The notes under the pieces were generated by a model. That model saw only the letters and a list, made by a program, of their open reading frames with translations, was not told the DNA's origin and ran no database searches. From assembly GCA_027924645.1 (NCBI GenBank), contig BSBN01000213.1, positions 37,884,501 through 37,948,500 on the forward strand: a DNA stretch of 64,000 nucleotides. The letters are read 5' to 3'. Shown here in pieces: positions 23,069 to 33,208 of this stretch (position 1 is the first letter of the stretch; each line of letters begins with the position of its first letter). This DNA comes from Cunninghamia lanceolata. Lineage: Eukaryota > Streptophyta > Pinopsida > Cupressales > Cupressaceae. Both the position numbers and the translations under genes were made by a program.

Positions 23069-23664
23069 ACCATAACCCCCCAAACCCTCTCTTGTCATCT
23101 TGTGTGCAGGTAACAGGTGCGAGATCCAGAAAAGTGAAGATACAGGAAGACTAAGCAAGGCTCATGGTTTTAGGATTTGACAATAGTACAGGAATATTCC
23201 TCTACAAAAGGCTTGGGCATTGGCACCCTAGTCTTCCTACCCTTTTTGACATCAGATCTGGCATCAGGGTAGTCTCTATAACATTTCTCCAGTTTGCAGC
23301 TTCTAACTTCCAAGACTTTGGCGCCCTCAAAATAGTCCTACGACATTCCAACTTTTGGGCTATAGGTTCTAACATCTTCCTAATCATTCTTGTGCAATTA
23401 GTTTCTGGATATCTTTTATACATCTTCTGTTATGATTAGATCATTATAAAACTAGGGTTTTGTGCATTATTGACCTAGGGTTTGATAAAAAAAAGCTTGA
23501 TTAAATCAAATATTTCCATAGAAAACAAGAGTACAAGATCTATAGCTGAGTCCTCCTCCATCTGGTAGTGATTTGGCTTGGTCTTGTCCTTGAATGTTAT
23601 TGTCAAAGAGGGTTTGATCTGGTTTGCATGCTACTCTTCTTCATTCTCTTTTTCATCTATAATA
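23069..23664 (+). repeat. Element II 5' LTR, right part
   Basis: After the ACCAT duplication the sequence resumes with AACCCCCCAAACCC and matches 37,327-37,925. It ends ...CATCTATAATA, where the 3' LTR has ...CATCTATAACA, so the terminal CA has become TA. The TTTTGGTGAACTTG that follows starts with TGG and could be the primer site, but I cannot name the tRNA. The short frames at 23,164-23,439 are chance. Confidence 0.8.
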
Positions 23665-24592
23665 TTTTGGTGAACTTGTAGATCTTACACTTTGGTATCC
23701 TTCTTGCATTAGATCTGAGCTATTTTCTGCCTTAGATCTGATTGGATTCAGTTCATTCATCATTTTTGCATAGTTTCATAGCTTAATTTCATTGTTAGGG
23801 TTTAAAAATTCCTTGCATTTTTAATAAATCTAGCTAATCTTCAACCTCTAAGGGTTTCAAGATTGGCGTGTTGTGGTAAATCTTGTTGCATTATTGGATT
23901 GATTAAAGGGTTTTAAGCTTTTGTAACTTATCATCCTCACTTTTTCAAGATATCTTTTGCATATTTGCATTGAAAAAAGTGAAAAAATAAAACATTTTAG
24001 GCTTGCAAAAAGGCATAGTTTTGCATTGTTTCATTGCATATGTTATATATTATCATAGAAAGATTTAAATCTCTGATTTTTGCATTAGATCTGATTCATT
24101 TTATAGAAGATAATCATTTCATGGTGTTGCATCTCACATTTGAAGCTCTCATTTGCTAGGGTTTTGTTGGAAAAGTTGCATTTTTGAAAACCTAGACAAA
24201 TTCAAAATCTAGGGTTTGTAGTCAAAATCTTGTTTTAGATTTTGCTGCCATTAATCAAATCTTGCATTAATTTGTAGCATATTTTCATTTCTCATTTGAA
24301 AATTTTGCATCATTTCATATCTTGGTTTGAAAATCCATATGTTAATAATTACACATTGTGTATTTCAACATAAGAAAATAACATCTCTTTCACATATCTT
24401 TGCAATAAATCATACAATTGTCTATATTGCCTTTTGTGTAGCAATTTTAACATCTTGATCACTTCATTTGTAGTGACACTAGTGTGTTTTTGTTCTTTGC
24501 AAAAATCTTCAAAAACCCAGTTTTCTCAAACTAGTGTTGTGATGTACAAAAGTCTCTCATATTGGTTGTATTTGATAAATGAATAGATCTTA
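23665..24592 (+). other. Element II leader region
   Basis: T-rich untranslated sequence between the 5' LTR and the first ORF. It contains repeated ATCTGATTGG/TTAGATCTGA phrases and TAGGGTTT motifs, but no gene. Confidence 0.5.
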
Positions 24593-25150
24593 TTGTACAT
24601 TGTTGTTCCAAGACATTTCATTATGGCATCTTCTAATTGTTCCTCTTTGGTATCTTTGCATGCATATATCAAAGATTTTGAATGTTTTCACAAATTTGTT
24701 AATATGTATCCTTATGTTTTGACTCATATAGCATCCATGTATGATAGGGATATCTTTAAATGCTCTTCATTTGAAATCCTTGATTATGTATCTAATTTTA
24801 ATAACTTCATAACTCTCACAAATGAATATCCTTTGATATTAAAGGACTTTACTAATTTCATCTCCATGATTTATCATGAGAAAGATGATGGTGATAATTC
24901 TCCTTTTACTTCTACTACAATTCATAATGATTCTATGTCTATTCCCATGAAGTTAATCTCTAATACATGTGTTGGTGAACTAGATTTGCCTATTTCACCC
25001 TATGATTTGGATCTCTCTCCCAAAGTTGTTCCCACTTGTGAGGAAATTTTGGTGCAAGAAGATGAAATCATTGATACATTCCTTAACATCACACTACCCT
25101 TTCTTAATTCCAATGCTCTCCCTCCAAAAGATGAAGCATTGATGGATTGA
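24593..25150 (+). CDS. 185-codon ORF upstream of gag/protease in element II
   Basis: The frame is open, with an internal Met at residue 11 that may be the true start (MASSNCSS). It is rich in Phe, Ile, Asp and Asn with no domain I know. It lies where the N-terminal part of gag would be expected. It shows weak similarity in position and in a LHAY-containing segment to the ORF at 1,729-2,502 of another gypsy relic. The lack of a capsid-like domain between it and the protease suggests deletion or an unusual gag. Confidence 0.4.
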   Translation: MYIVVPRHFIMASSNCSSLVSLHAYIKDFECFHKFVNMYPYVLTHIASMYDRDIFKCSSFEILDYVSNFNNFITLTNEYPLILKDFTNFISMIYHEKDDGDNSPFTSTTIHNDSMSIPMKLISNTCVGELDLPISPYDLDLSPKVVPTCEEILVQEDEIIDTFLNITLPFLNSNALPPKDEALMD

Positions 25151-25181
25151 AAAAAGGTCTCTCACATTAAATCCTTTAGGG

Positions 25182-25592
25182 ATGGATGTTGAGCTTAATC
25201 AAAGTAAAAACAATGTTAATTCAATCATCACTAATAGACTTATTCAACCTACTAATGGGATACTAAATAAGTGTACTAATGTTCCTAAAATCATTGTGCA
25301 AGGGGCACTTAATGCGCCTCCTCACTTCAAGTCGGTGATTACGGTTCAAGGTGCTCCAACACCACCTTGACCCCCGGGTTACATTCTCAATTTTGCAAAA
25401 CAAATTACTCAAGGAAATCAAGCGTATCAAAATGTGTCGCAACAACCCTATTACAATGTGGTTGCTCACACATACAATACGTGAAATAATAAACAAAGCA
25501 AACAATAGTTGAGCACTTCGATCAATTTACCAACTTCTCAACCTATGCTTCCTCAACCACCTCATCTTACACATAAAGTTGGTCAAGATTAT
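25182..25592 (+). pseudogene. Broken gag-side linker of element II
   Basis: Short frames with stops, Pro/Asn/Gln-rich, including a PPGYILNFAKQITQ stretch. This looks like the low-complexity part of a gag polyprotein that precedes the protease. No zinc knuckle is visible. Confidence 0.4.
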
Positions 25593-26129
25593 GATCTTGT
25601 TAAGAAGCTTCGTGCTACTCCCACTAAGATCTCTCTCTGGGAACTCATACAAACATCACCTACATACCACAAAATACTCCAATAAGCTTTACAAAAGGTG
25701 ATTGTACCACCTGCTATTAAGCCAAATGATGTAGTAGCTCTGTTAGATTGTATGCATGTGACAAAAATGGATATTCTGTTTCAACAACACGAATTATCAT
25801 CAATTGAAGTTCAAAATCAACATGATCCTCTTCTAATCTTTATCACAATAAACAAAAAGTTGATAAAGCAAGTTATGATTGACAATGGATCGACTCTTAA
25901 TGTTTGTGACATTGATTTGTTACACAAAATCAAGGTTGATACATCTTTAATCAAACTGGATAAACTTCACATTCATGGCTTTGATAACATTGGTAGACAA
26001 TCCTTGGGTACCATAGCTTTACTTGTAAAGGTTGGACCTATGACATTATCTACCCTTATCCATGTCAAGCCTGGTGCGCTTTCATATAACATCATTCTTG
26101 GTAGACCGTGGATTCATGCCATGGGGTAG
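25593..26129 (+). pseudogene. Ty3/gypsy retropepsin-like protease of element II
   Basis: The frame begins with DLVKKLRATPTKISLWEL, the conserved segment that precedes the protease in many plant gypsy polyproteins. A TAA stop follows at 25,683, and the same frame then holds the aspartic protease. The active-site box reads MIDNGSTLNV, with Asn in place of the usual Ser/Thr after the catalytic Asp. The closing motif IILGRPWIHAMG is intact. Retropepsin cuts the polyprotein into mature proteins. With the stop and the altered box this copy is probably inactive. No reverse transcriptase follows. Confidence 0.75.
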
Positions 26130-27814
26130 TTCCGTCTACTCTTCATCGATCATGAAAGTTTATTTACGAAAATAAACTTCACACCGTTGAAGCTGAGACA
26201 GATCTGGAAAGTTGTTTATAGGTTGAGGCGGAAAAACAAGTTATCAATCACAAGTTTCTCAATAACTTAAAAGTCGATTCATCAATTCCTCTTGCCATAG
26301 ATAATGCTGTACCAGATTCCAAATCACCATCAAATGCACTTTTTGGTGACAATTGGGGTTCATTAGATTTTACTCCTTCCTTTACGGGGGAATATAAACT
26401 TAATAACCCTAATCTTGAAGCATCAAATGTTGCCTCGATATCATCCAAGCAATCTTTGAAAACACCTAAGAAAACTAAAGTTTCTTTAGTGGCAACAATG
26501 ATAATACTCTTACTTATACTATAGAATATGAGACTTATGAGGCCCCGTCTTCCTCTAAAAAGATGAAGTCTCTCTATGGTCGTCGATTTCAAATCCTTTA
26601 CAAAAATTGTGACTACATAGGCAATGGTTGTGGTGTAAACCAACAAGTCATTAGAGTAGCGTTTCAAGCTGCTGCAATTAACTACTCAGCTAGTATTGGA
26701 TACCATTCTTTGAAGCCCACCAAAGCCTACCATCATCCTACTCTTAATGTTAATATAATATCAACAAGTCCAAGACTAAATAAGATATATCTTGAGATGA
26801 TAGACATGGATTGTCTGCCAGGAAATATCCCATTGAATTAGGAAAGAATTTCTCCCTCATTTTGCCACACTCGATGTAGCACTTATTCTAGTTTCTCTCA
26901 AGGGTGGCCTCCTCCTAGATATATATGTTGATAGTGTTGTGTTTTGTTCCCCCGTATTGTGTTAAATGTTATTTAGGTCTCCTTGGATGACCCTTGAGAC
27001 TCTTGTAAGGTCAAGGATATAAGGAGACCACTTCCATTGTGATACTTCTTCTATTTGTTTCTCTATTCTTCTATTCTCCTCTCTCTTATTGCAATTATTG
27101 TGTGTTGTGTCTTGGGAGCATAACATTGTTGATGATGTCTTGGGGACATTTTCCCACGTTGCATTCCTAAGTCACTTTTCTCTCCTCTCTTGTTTTTCAC
27201 ATTTTCATTCTTCTATGGCTTTACTAGTTAGTGGATGACAATAACAAATAAACACTGATAATGACCGTGTGCCCCTACAACAAGAATAAAATGGACCTAG
27301 TCCATATATGAAGATGGGGTTAATATATTACTGATGCTTGACTAGTAGAATCACTTTGTGTTGTGATGTGTTCATGTGCCGTGTTGTGAATATTTTTGTA
27401 ACAAACCTTTGCAATACTCTAAATTTTCTTTTAGGCACTTTGGAATATTTTGTATCTCACCTTGTAGCTACACTCGGTTCTGAGTTACTTGAAGTATAAC
27501 TTAATGGCTATACTTGGTTCTGAACCTGTAAGTGTAGCCTTGGATTGTTTATGTGGTATGTTACCTTATTTCTATGCATGAATATTGTTGATGATTAAAA
27601 TTTGATACTAACGTGTGTGATTGTTGGGAACATTCGGTGATTGCTAGCACATGTCACTTTGGGGCATGGGCTTTGTGAAAGCTCTTGTTCTCTCGTGTGT
27701 TTTCAACTTTACCTTAAATGTGTTTGATACCGGCAAGAGAGATCAACCACTTTAAGCTGGGGGTATATATTGTCATAAATGTTTGGATATTTTAGACATT
27801 GTTGATAAAGCGTG
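26130..27814 (+). pseudogene. Post-protease remnant of element II and non-coding tail
   Basis: From 26,130 to 26,840 the sequence reads as broken coding sequence with several stops. A 92-codon frame at 26,563-26,841 shows no polymerase motif. The rest is T-rich. A purine-rich TAAGCTGGGGGTATATATTG lies at about 27,754 and resembles a polypurine tract. Confidence 0.4.
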
Positions 27815-28010
27815 TTTGCATATGCTTCCTTTTCATCGTAAGGTGTCTCCACGATGCAGGTGGGGTTGTGTACTTTGTTTTTGTTTTGTGTATACTTCCT
27901 TTTCACTATAAGGCATCTCCACGATGCATGTGGGGTTGTATACTTTGAGCACATGCTTCCTTTTCACCATAAGGCGTCTGCGCAATGTAGGTGGGGTTGC
28001 ATTTTAAAAG
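27815..28010 (+). repeat. Three-copy ~65-bp tandem repeat in element II
   Basis: Units start near 27,822, 27,891 and 27,953 and share GCTTCCTTTTCA, then TAAGGCGTCTCC, ACGATGCAGGTGGGGTTG and TACTTTG. Element III inserted 36 bases after it. Confidence 0.75.
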
Positions 28011-28045
28011 CCCTTCTGTGGAAGGCAGGATTGTGTCTTCCCTTG

Positions 28046-30796
28046 TGTTGGTGCCTACTGCTGGTTCAAGTTTCAAACATTCATCTGCAGGCACTTTCAT
28101 GAAAAATCCAAAAAATTCTAAGTCTCTCGGCCTTTTGGGTTGTTGTATGTATCTTTGTATGTACATACAAAGTTGTATGTATGTTTGTATGTGCAAATGC
28201 AAATGTACATTGGCGGGCCCGAAAGAAGAGTTAAATCGGCTTCAAAAGTGGAAAAAATGGTTGTATGCATCTTTGTATGCATGTCGGGTTTAAAAAATGT
28301 GCATGTATGTCATAGATTCCCAGGAATATTCCCCGTTTGTATGCATGGCGCTTGTATGTATATTTGATATACAACGGGTTACATACAAACGACAGATTCT
28401 GAAGATATTCAAATTGGGCTAAAATGGCGGTCGGGTCCGTAGATATGTGCAAGCAGGATTGTATGCATATTCACATACAAGGCGCACATCCAAAGGGGCA
28501 TATACATTCGCAGATACAAAGGGAAATATACAAAGGAATCATCAGAAAAATAATGTATATTGGTGACCCATGCAGAAGTCTCCTCGATGACCGATGCACA
28601 TACAAAGAAAAAGGTGCAAGTCAATATGCATCGGGTCGCAGTTGAATATGCAAAGAGGAATGTATATCGAGTTGTACATCGGCAGAAACATACAAGGTGA
28701 AAGATACAAAAGCTGATGCATATACAATTGGTGGGATCCGCTCAACATACAAAGGCGATTGTATCTCCAATATACAAGTCGCATGTACAAGGTAAAATGT
28801 ACAAGCAAGGTAATGTACAAGGTGGACGCGGCAAGAAAGTAAACTGTAATTATGAAATGGGTCAAGTCCAGATTGTATATTGGGATTGTATGTTCCCAAT
28901 ATACAATTGAACATACAATGTGAAGATACGAAGAAACATACAAGCAGGTCAACAGCAGTCAGCGTCAGTGATGGGGGCCCACGCAGTTGTATGTTCCGGA
29001 TTATATGTATGTGCATATACATTGCAAAATATAAAGTGCACATACAATCCGGACGTGAAAGGGAGAATGTGTTGCGGTGGATGAGTAGCTGGGGTCCGTG
29101 GAATGTATGTTGCACATTGTATGTGCGATATACAATGAGAGATACATGGAGTTAGATGCAACACAGATTTCAATGGTTATTTCAATCAGATTCATAATAA
29201 TTTGAAGTCTGCGGGTTGTATGTATATTGCATTTGTACAATGCGATATACAAGCCGGTATACAATGGAAGTAAGATGCAAGCCAGACTTGAATGCAATTT
29301 CAGATTGTTTTATAGAATTTTGGGGTCCGCCTTGTATGCTGGACGTTTGTATGTACATGCTTTTGTATATGCAAAGTTTTAAAAGCAAAAGTGGGTGAAA
29401 AAGCGATATGTATGTTCGTGATAGGAAAGGTCAAAAGGGTAAACTACCTATGTGGCACATTTTAATTGGTCAACTTTTCAAAGTGATTTGAGGCCGCAAA
29501 TCTCAACGGGAAGGGGAGATCGACGACCCTGTTTCAAATTTTCGAAGTAAGGATTTTCCTGAGTTTGCAGCTGCATTCTAGAGCGAAAATTTTTTCTTAT
29601 GCATTCACTACTGCATTTCTAAGAGGCCGCGGGTAGGTTGGCCATTAATGGCAAATTTACAAAGGAATGATCGATGGATTGATAGATCAACTACCTGATT
29701 TAGGGAGAAAATCTTCAAATGGCTACACATTTCCCAATCTCACCTGCTCCTTCCTTCTTCTTCTGCAAGCTGCATTGAATATTTTGGGTGCCATTCTTAT
29801 GGTGCATTGTATCTGGAAGAATTTTGAAATGACCATATACCTTGAATGGATGAGTACACGTTCTTGCTGTATAAGAGGATTGTGTTACTCATTTTTCGGG
29901 TTGTTGAAGACTTGGGCATTTTTTTTGGAGAAAATAATGAAGATCAGAGCATTTCTTGGCTGTTCTGCCTCTTTGGAGTTTATGAGTTGCATTTGAATGC
30001 ACCTTGCACATATGTTCAGTTTCATGTTGTTTTTTATATTATAAATGCTTTATTGCATGTGTTTTAGATGTTTGTCTCCATTTGTTGTATGCATCCCTTC
30101 TTTTGAATCTGGTTGCTAAGGGTTTCTCAGGTTCTAAGATACAAATTTCTTGTATCACATGCTTGATCTCTAACTTCCATTCAAGGAATGGATTAAACTG
30201 TTTTAGGTTAAGTATGAAGAAGAATGTATGTCAGCCAGGATATTTGTAAGTAGAGACAATTAAATACTCAGTCTTGGGTGGTGCTTGTAAGGCAAATACC
30301 AGTCCTAACCCCTTGAAACTTGAATGATAGTTGCAAATCATTCTCTTGTATATGTCTAGTTGACTCCTTGCCTTGAGATAGGCACTGGTCTGCTTCTTGT
30401 GTAGTAGTTATGATCCAAAACCCCCTGTCTTGCATCCAAAATATAAAACAAATCATTTCAAAGCTTCAACCTGTTAGTTTGTAGGAGTAGGATTAGGACC
30501 CCTACATACTCTCATTCCTAACCAGTCAGATATGTCCAAGAAAGTTGCCAACCTTGTGATCTATCACACAAATCTTGGTCCAAACATGAGAGTATTCTGC
30601 CTGTTGTTGTAAAGCTAAATCTTTCTATTGGGTGAGTCAAATGTTAAATTTTTAGCTATAGGGATACCCCCCTTGGTGCGGCAGAACCAGAAGTGAAGGG
30701 GAGGCAGCTCACGCAACCTCCTGTATTTGTTGGCCAGATCTGCCTGTGCATTGGAACTAGCAAACCCTCTACCGATCCGGAGAGAAAGGACCAACA
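28046..30796 (+). repeat. Element III 5' LTR
   Basis: Begins TGTTGGTGCCTACTG and ends GAGAGAAAGGACCAACA. From 28,140 to 29,390 it is filled with direct and inverted TTGTATG words. The remainder is ordinary AT-rich sequence. The many Tyr/Met/Cys/His-rich frames on both strands in this LTR come from the repeated words and are not genes. Confidence 0.9.
28140..29390. repeat. Dispersed TTGTATG/CATACAA palindrome field in element III LTR
   Basis: The heptamer TTGTATG and its complement occur many times, often as touching pairs such as TTTGTATGTACATACAAA, with about a dozen in the first 260 bases. Boxes of GGGTCCG or GGGCCC type recur between them, near 28,213, 28,433, 28,733, 28,974, 29,092 and 29,324. 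The same field is at 33,303-34,560 in the other LTR and, diverged, in both LTRs of element IV. Confidence 0.85.
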
Positions 30797-30800
30797 AAAA

Positions 30801-30819
30801 TGGCGACTCTACTGGGGAG
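30801..30819 (+). promoter_or_regulatory. Primer binding site, tRNA-Arg type
   Basis: TGGCGACTCTACTGGGGAG begins four bases after the LTR. It is complementary to the 3' end of plant tRNA-Arg (…AGAGTCGCCA) as I remember that gene. Element IV has the corresponding site. A second TGGCGACTCTG lies 136 bases downstream at 30,937. Confidence 0.75.
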
Positions 30820-31124
30820 TTGATGTCTGGATCTTTCATGTGAAAAATGGTGCTCTGCTGGTGGAATGAACTCAGAAAAATATTTGTTCTATGATAAGCT
30901 TTCAGTTGTTTGAAAATTTTATCCTCTTTGGAGAGGTGGCGACTCTGAAAAAAAGTTCTCAGTGTACATGAAAGGTTGATATATGTTATTGTAGTCTAAG
31001 AATATTCTATTCAAAACTTCAGCATTTGGATGAAAAAGGTACCCAGTTTCTTCCCACTTTTATTTGTTATGTTCTTGCACAAGTTGAATACCTAAGGAGA
31101 CCCTAGGTCTTAGGTAGTTGTAAG

Positions 31125-33092
31125 ATGTCTAAAAGTGGGATTTTTATGAATCCAAATATGTATACACCCATACTCAGCCAAGAAGGTGATGCAATGTTAT
31201 GTAAAAAAATTAAAGAGATAAAGAATAGGTTGATATCCTTAGAGGCTAGGTAGGCTCAGTTAAATAGTAACCCTGTTATGTCTACCAGTCAAAATGCTAA
31301 ACCTCTTGTTAGCCCTTTTGATCCCTTATATGACCAACTAGATTTGTCATGGGTTGATTATGAAGTTGAAAGTATGCCTGCTCAGATTTATAATCAGATG
31401 CCTAGATTTAGTGGACACAGTGTGTGTGATGGGAGTGCACATATCCAAAATTTTCATAGCTTTATGGAGAAACACTCATTCAGAGATGAGGATATGTGGA
31501 TGAGGTTTTCTGTTAGATCCTTTGGTGCTAGAGCTAGAGATTGGTATTTGAGCTTTCCAAAGAGATCCTTTGCCTATTGGGATGAACTTGTTGACTGTTT
31601 TAGAAAACAATTTACAAGAGAACCTACTGCTCTTGTTGCAAGATTGATGGAAATTAGAAGACAAGATGAAGAGCCCAGTATTGTTTTTAGTCATAGATTT
31701 GCAGTAGCCCTTTCACAAATCCCTGAGGACTTCAGACCTGATATTCCAGCTTACATTGGCATATACTTTGAAGCTTTTGTGAAGGGCTCTAGTGCATTGT
31801 TGAGGGAATTCAAGATAACAAGTATGCATATGGCATACAAGTTTTTAGAAAATTTAGAAAAAATGAGAAGTGTGCACATATAGAATTCCCTATCCACATG
31901 CTTGGGTATAAATAATAGTTGTATGGCTGCAAATGACCAAGTGATCATGGCATCATTTGAAGATAAATGTGAAAATGAAAATATGAAAGTTGAGAATGCT
32001 ATGTTTGAACGTAATGCTGATAACAATACTCAACTATGTTGTTCACCAATGAAAGATGCCAGTGAGAGGATCTATGATGACTCCCATTTCAAGGTTGAGG
32101 TATCTGGTTATAAAAACAATGATGAGGTTATGGGCAGAAATGAATGCTTGTTTGAGTGGGTTTGTGGAGATGATTGTGAGTATTATGCACAGGATAGAGA
32201 AGAAATAAGCAAACAAAGGAGCAGTTCCATGTTTGAATCATTGTCTTATATTCAGACACATGGAGATGATGAAGAGCAATCAAAGATTGAAACAAGTAGT
32301 AGTGCTGAGCATGATTGTTCTTTATTAGATTATCATTTTGTTTATGACACACAGGGTGATACTTCACTCAAGGAATTCATTGATGTACATTGCGATGAAG
32401 ATGCATGTTTGGCTGCCTATGAACTAGTGGCATATTGTGATGAAGCTGAAACACTTGGATCAACCCTTTATGATACATATAATGATGAGGATCTGTTTGA
32501 GTATGGTGAAAATCAAGGCACTATTATTGAGGAGGATTCTGATTTTCATCCTGATGAAAAAGAGACCAACATATATCATGAAGGTTATTACAGAGAGGTG
32601 CCTGAGTATGAGTCTTTCCTGTTTGGTGCAGCTGATGATTGTTTGCATGATATGCATAAATATGAATCTGAAATCTTTTTCTTTGATATGCCTGCTTATG
32701 ATAAAATGAAGCCGCCTGATGATCCTAGCTATTTGGTGGACTTTGAGTGTTTTCAGTTTTCAGTCCAGTTGGGAGATCATTTTACAATGCATGTTGCTGA
32801 TACAGATGATAATATGTGTTATATTTCATATGAAAGTGCATTGTTTAATGAATATAGCATTCACATGTTGCTTGATGCTGAAGGTTGCTTGCATAAGGCT
32901 GGCAGGGGCAAGCTCAATGAGATGTTAGAATATGCAAGTGACAAGGTTTGTTTGTGGGCAAATCATGGCAGTATCTTTAGGCTTGATCCAGTGAAATCAG
33001 ATGAAAATAGGGTATATGACAAAGGAAAGTTCTGGTTTTTCCTTTTTGGTGGCCCTGGGCAACCAAGTATGTTTCAAAAATGTAATCTATGA
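31125..33092 (+). pseudogene. Gag-like polyprotein with acidic extension, element III
   Basis: One frame of 656 codons runs from ATG 31,125 to 33,092 with only two in-frame stops, TAG at 31,251 and 31,881. The first part (about 31,330-31,880) is a retrotransposon gag domain: F-x-G-x-S-V-C-DG, a SFGARARDWYLSFPKRSFAYWDELVDCF box and RQDEEPSIVFSHRF. The last ~400 codons are very rich in Asp, Glu, Tyr and Cys, with no zinc knuckle and no protease or polymerase motif. Gag forms the particle. The role of the acidic part is unknown; its lack of stops suggests it was under selection until recently. Frames on the opposite strand and at 32,437-32,928 are shadows. Confidence 0.7.
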
Positions 33093-33112
33093 TGTAGGTT
33101 GATGTAGTGTAT

Positions 33113-33207
33113 GACTCTGTGCCTAATGGATAAGGGACTAGTTTGCATCCCAGAGATCTGGAGTTCTCGCCATGCCTGCAAGAGGCATGCGTCCCCAGAC
33201 AGAGCCA
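33113..33207 (+). other. tRNA-Arg-like sequence ending in CCA before 3' LTR of element III
   Basis: The segment begins GACTCTG, continues TG and CCTAATGGATAAGG (the D arm of plant and animal tRNA-Arg), then an anticodon-arm-like part, CTGGAGTTC as the 5' side of a T arm, and CCCCAG as its 3' side, then CAGAG and CCA. CATGCCT (33,171-33,177) and AGGCATG (33,183-33,189) form a 7-bp hairpin inserted in the T arm. GACTCTG pairs with CAGAG at five of seven positions. CCA is one base from the LTR start. It is unlikely to be a working tRNA. It looks like a copy of the primer tRNA kept at the element's 3' end. Confidence 0.65.
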
Positions 33208-33208
33208 A

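Noticed and set aside
28140..29390. CRISPR-like array
   Set aside because: Words are short, inverted as well as direct, irregularly spaced and within plant LTRs.
28140..29400. Many overlapping frames of 60-164 codons rich in Tyr, Met, Cys and His on both strands
   Set aside because: They come from the repeated TTGTATG/CATACAA words, recur in both LTRs and in all frames, and have no domain.
33113..33207. Functional tRNA-Arg gene
   Set aside because: The T arm contains an inserted hairpin, the acceptor 3' strand is two to three bases short and a CCA is encoded, so it is a tRNA-derived relic or element part.
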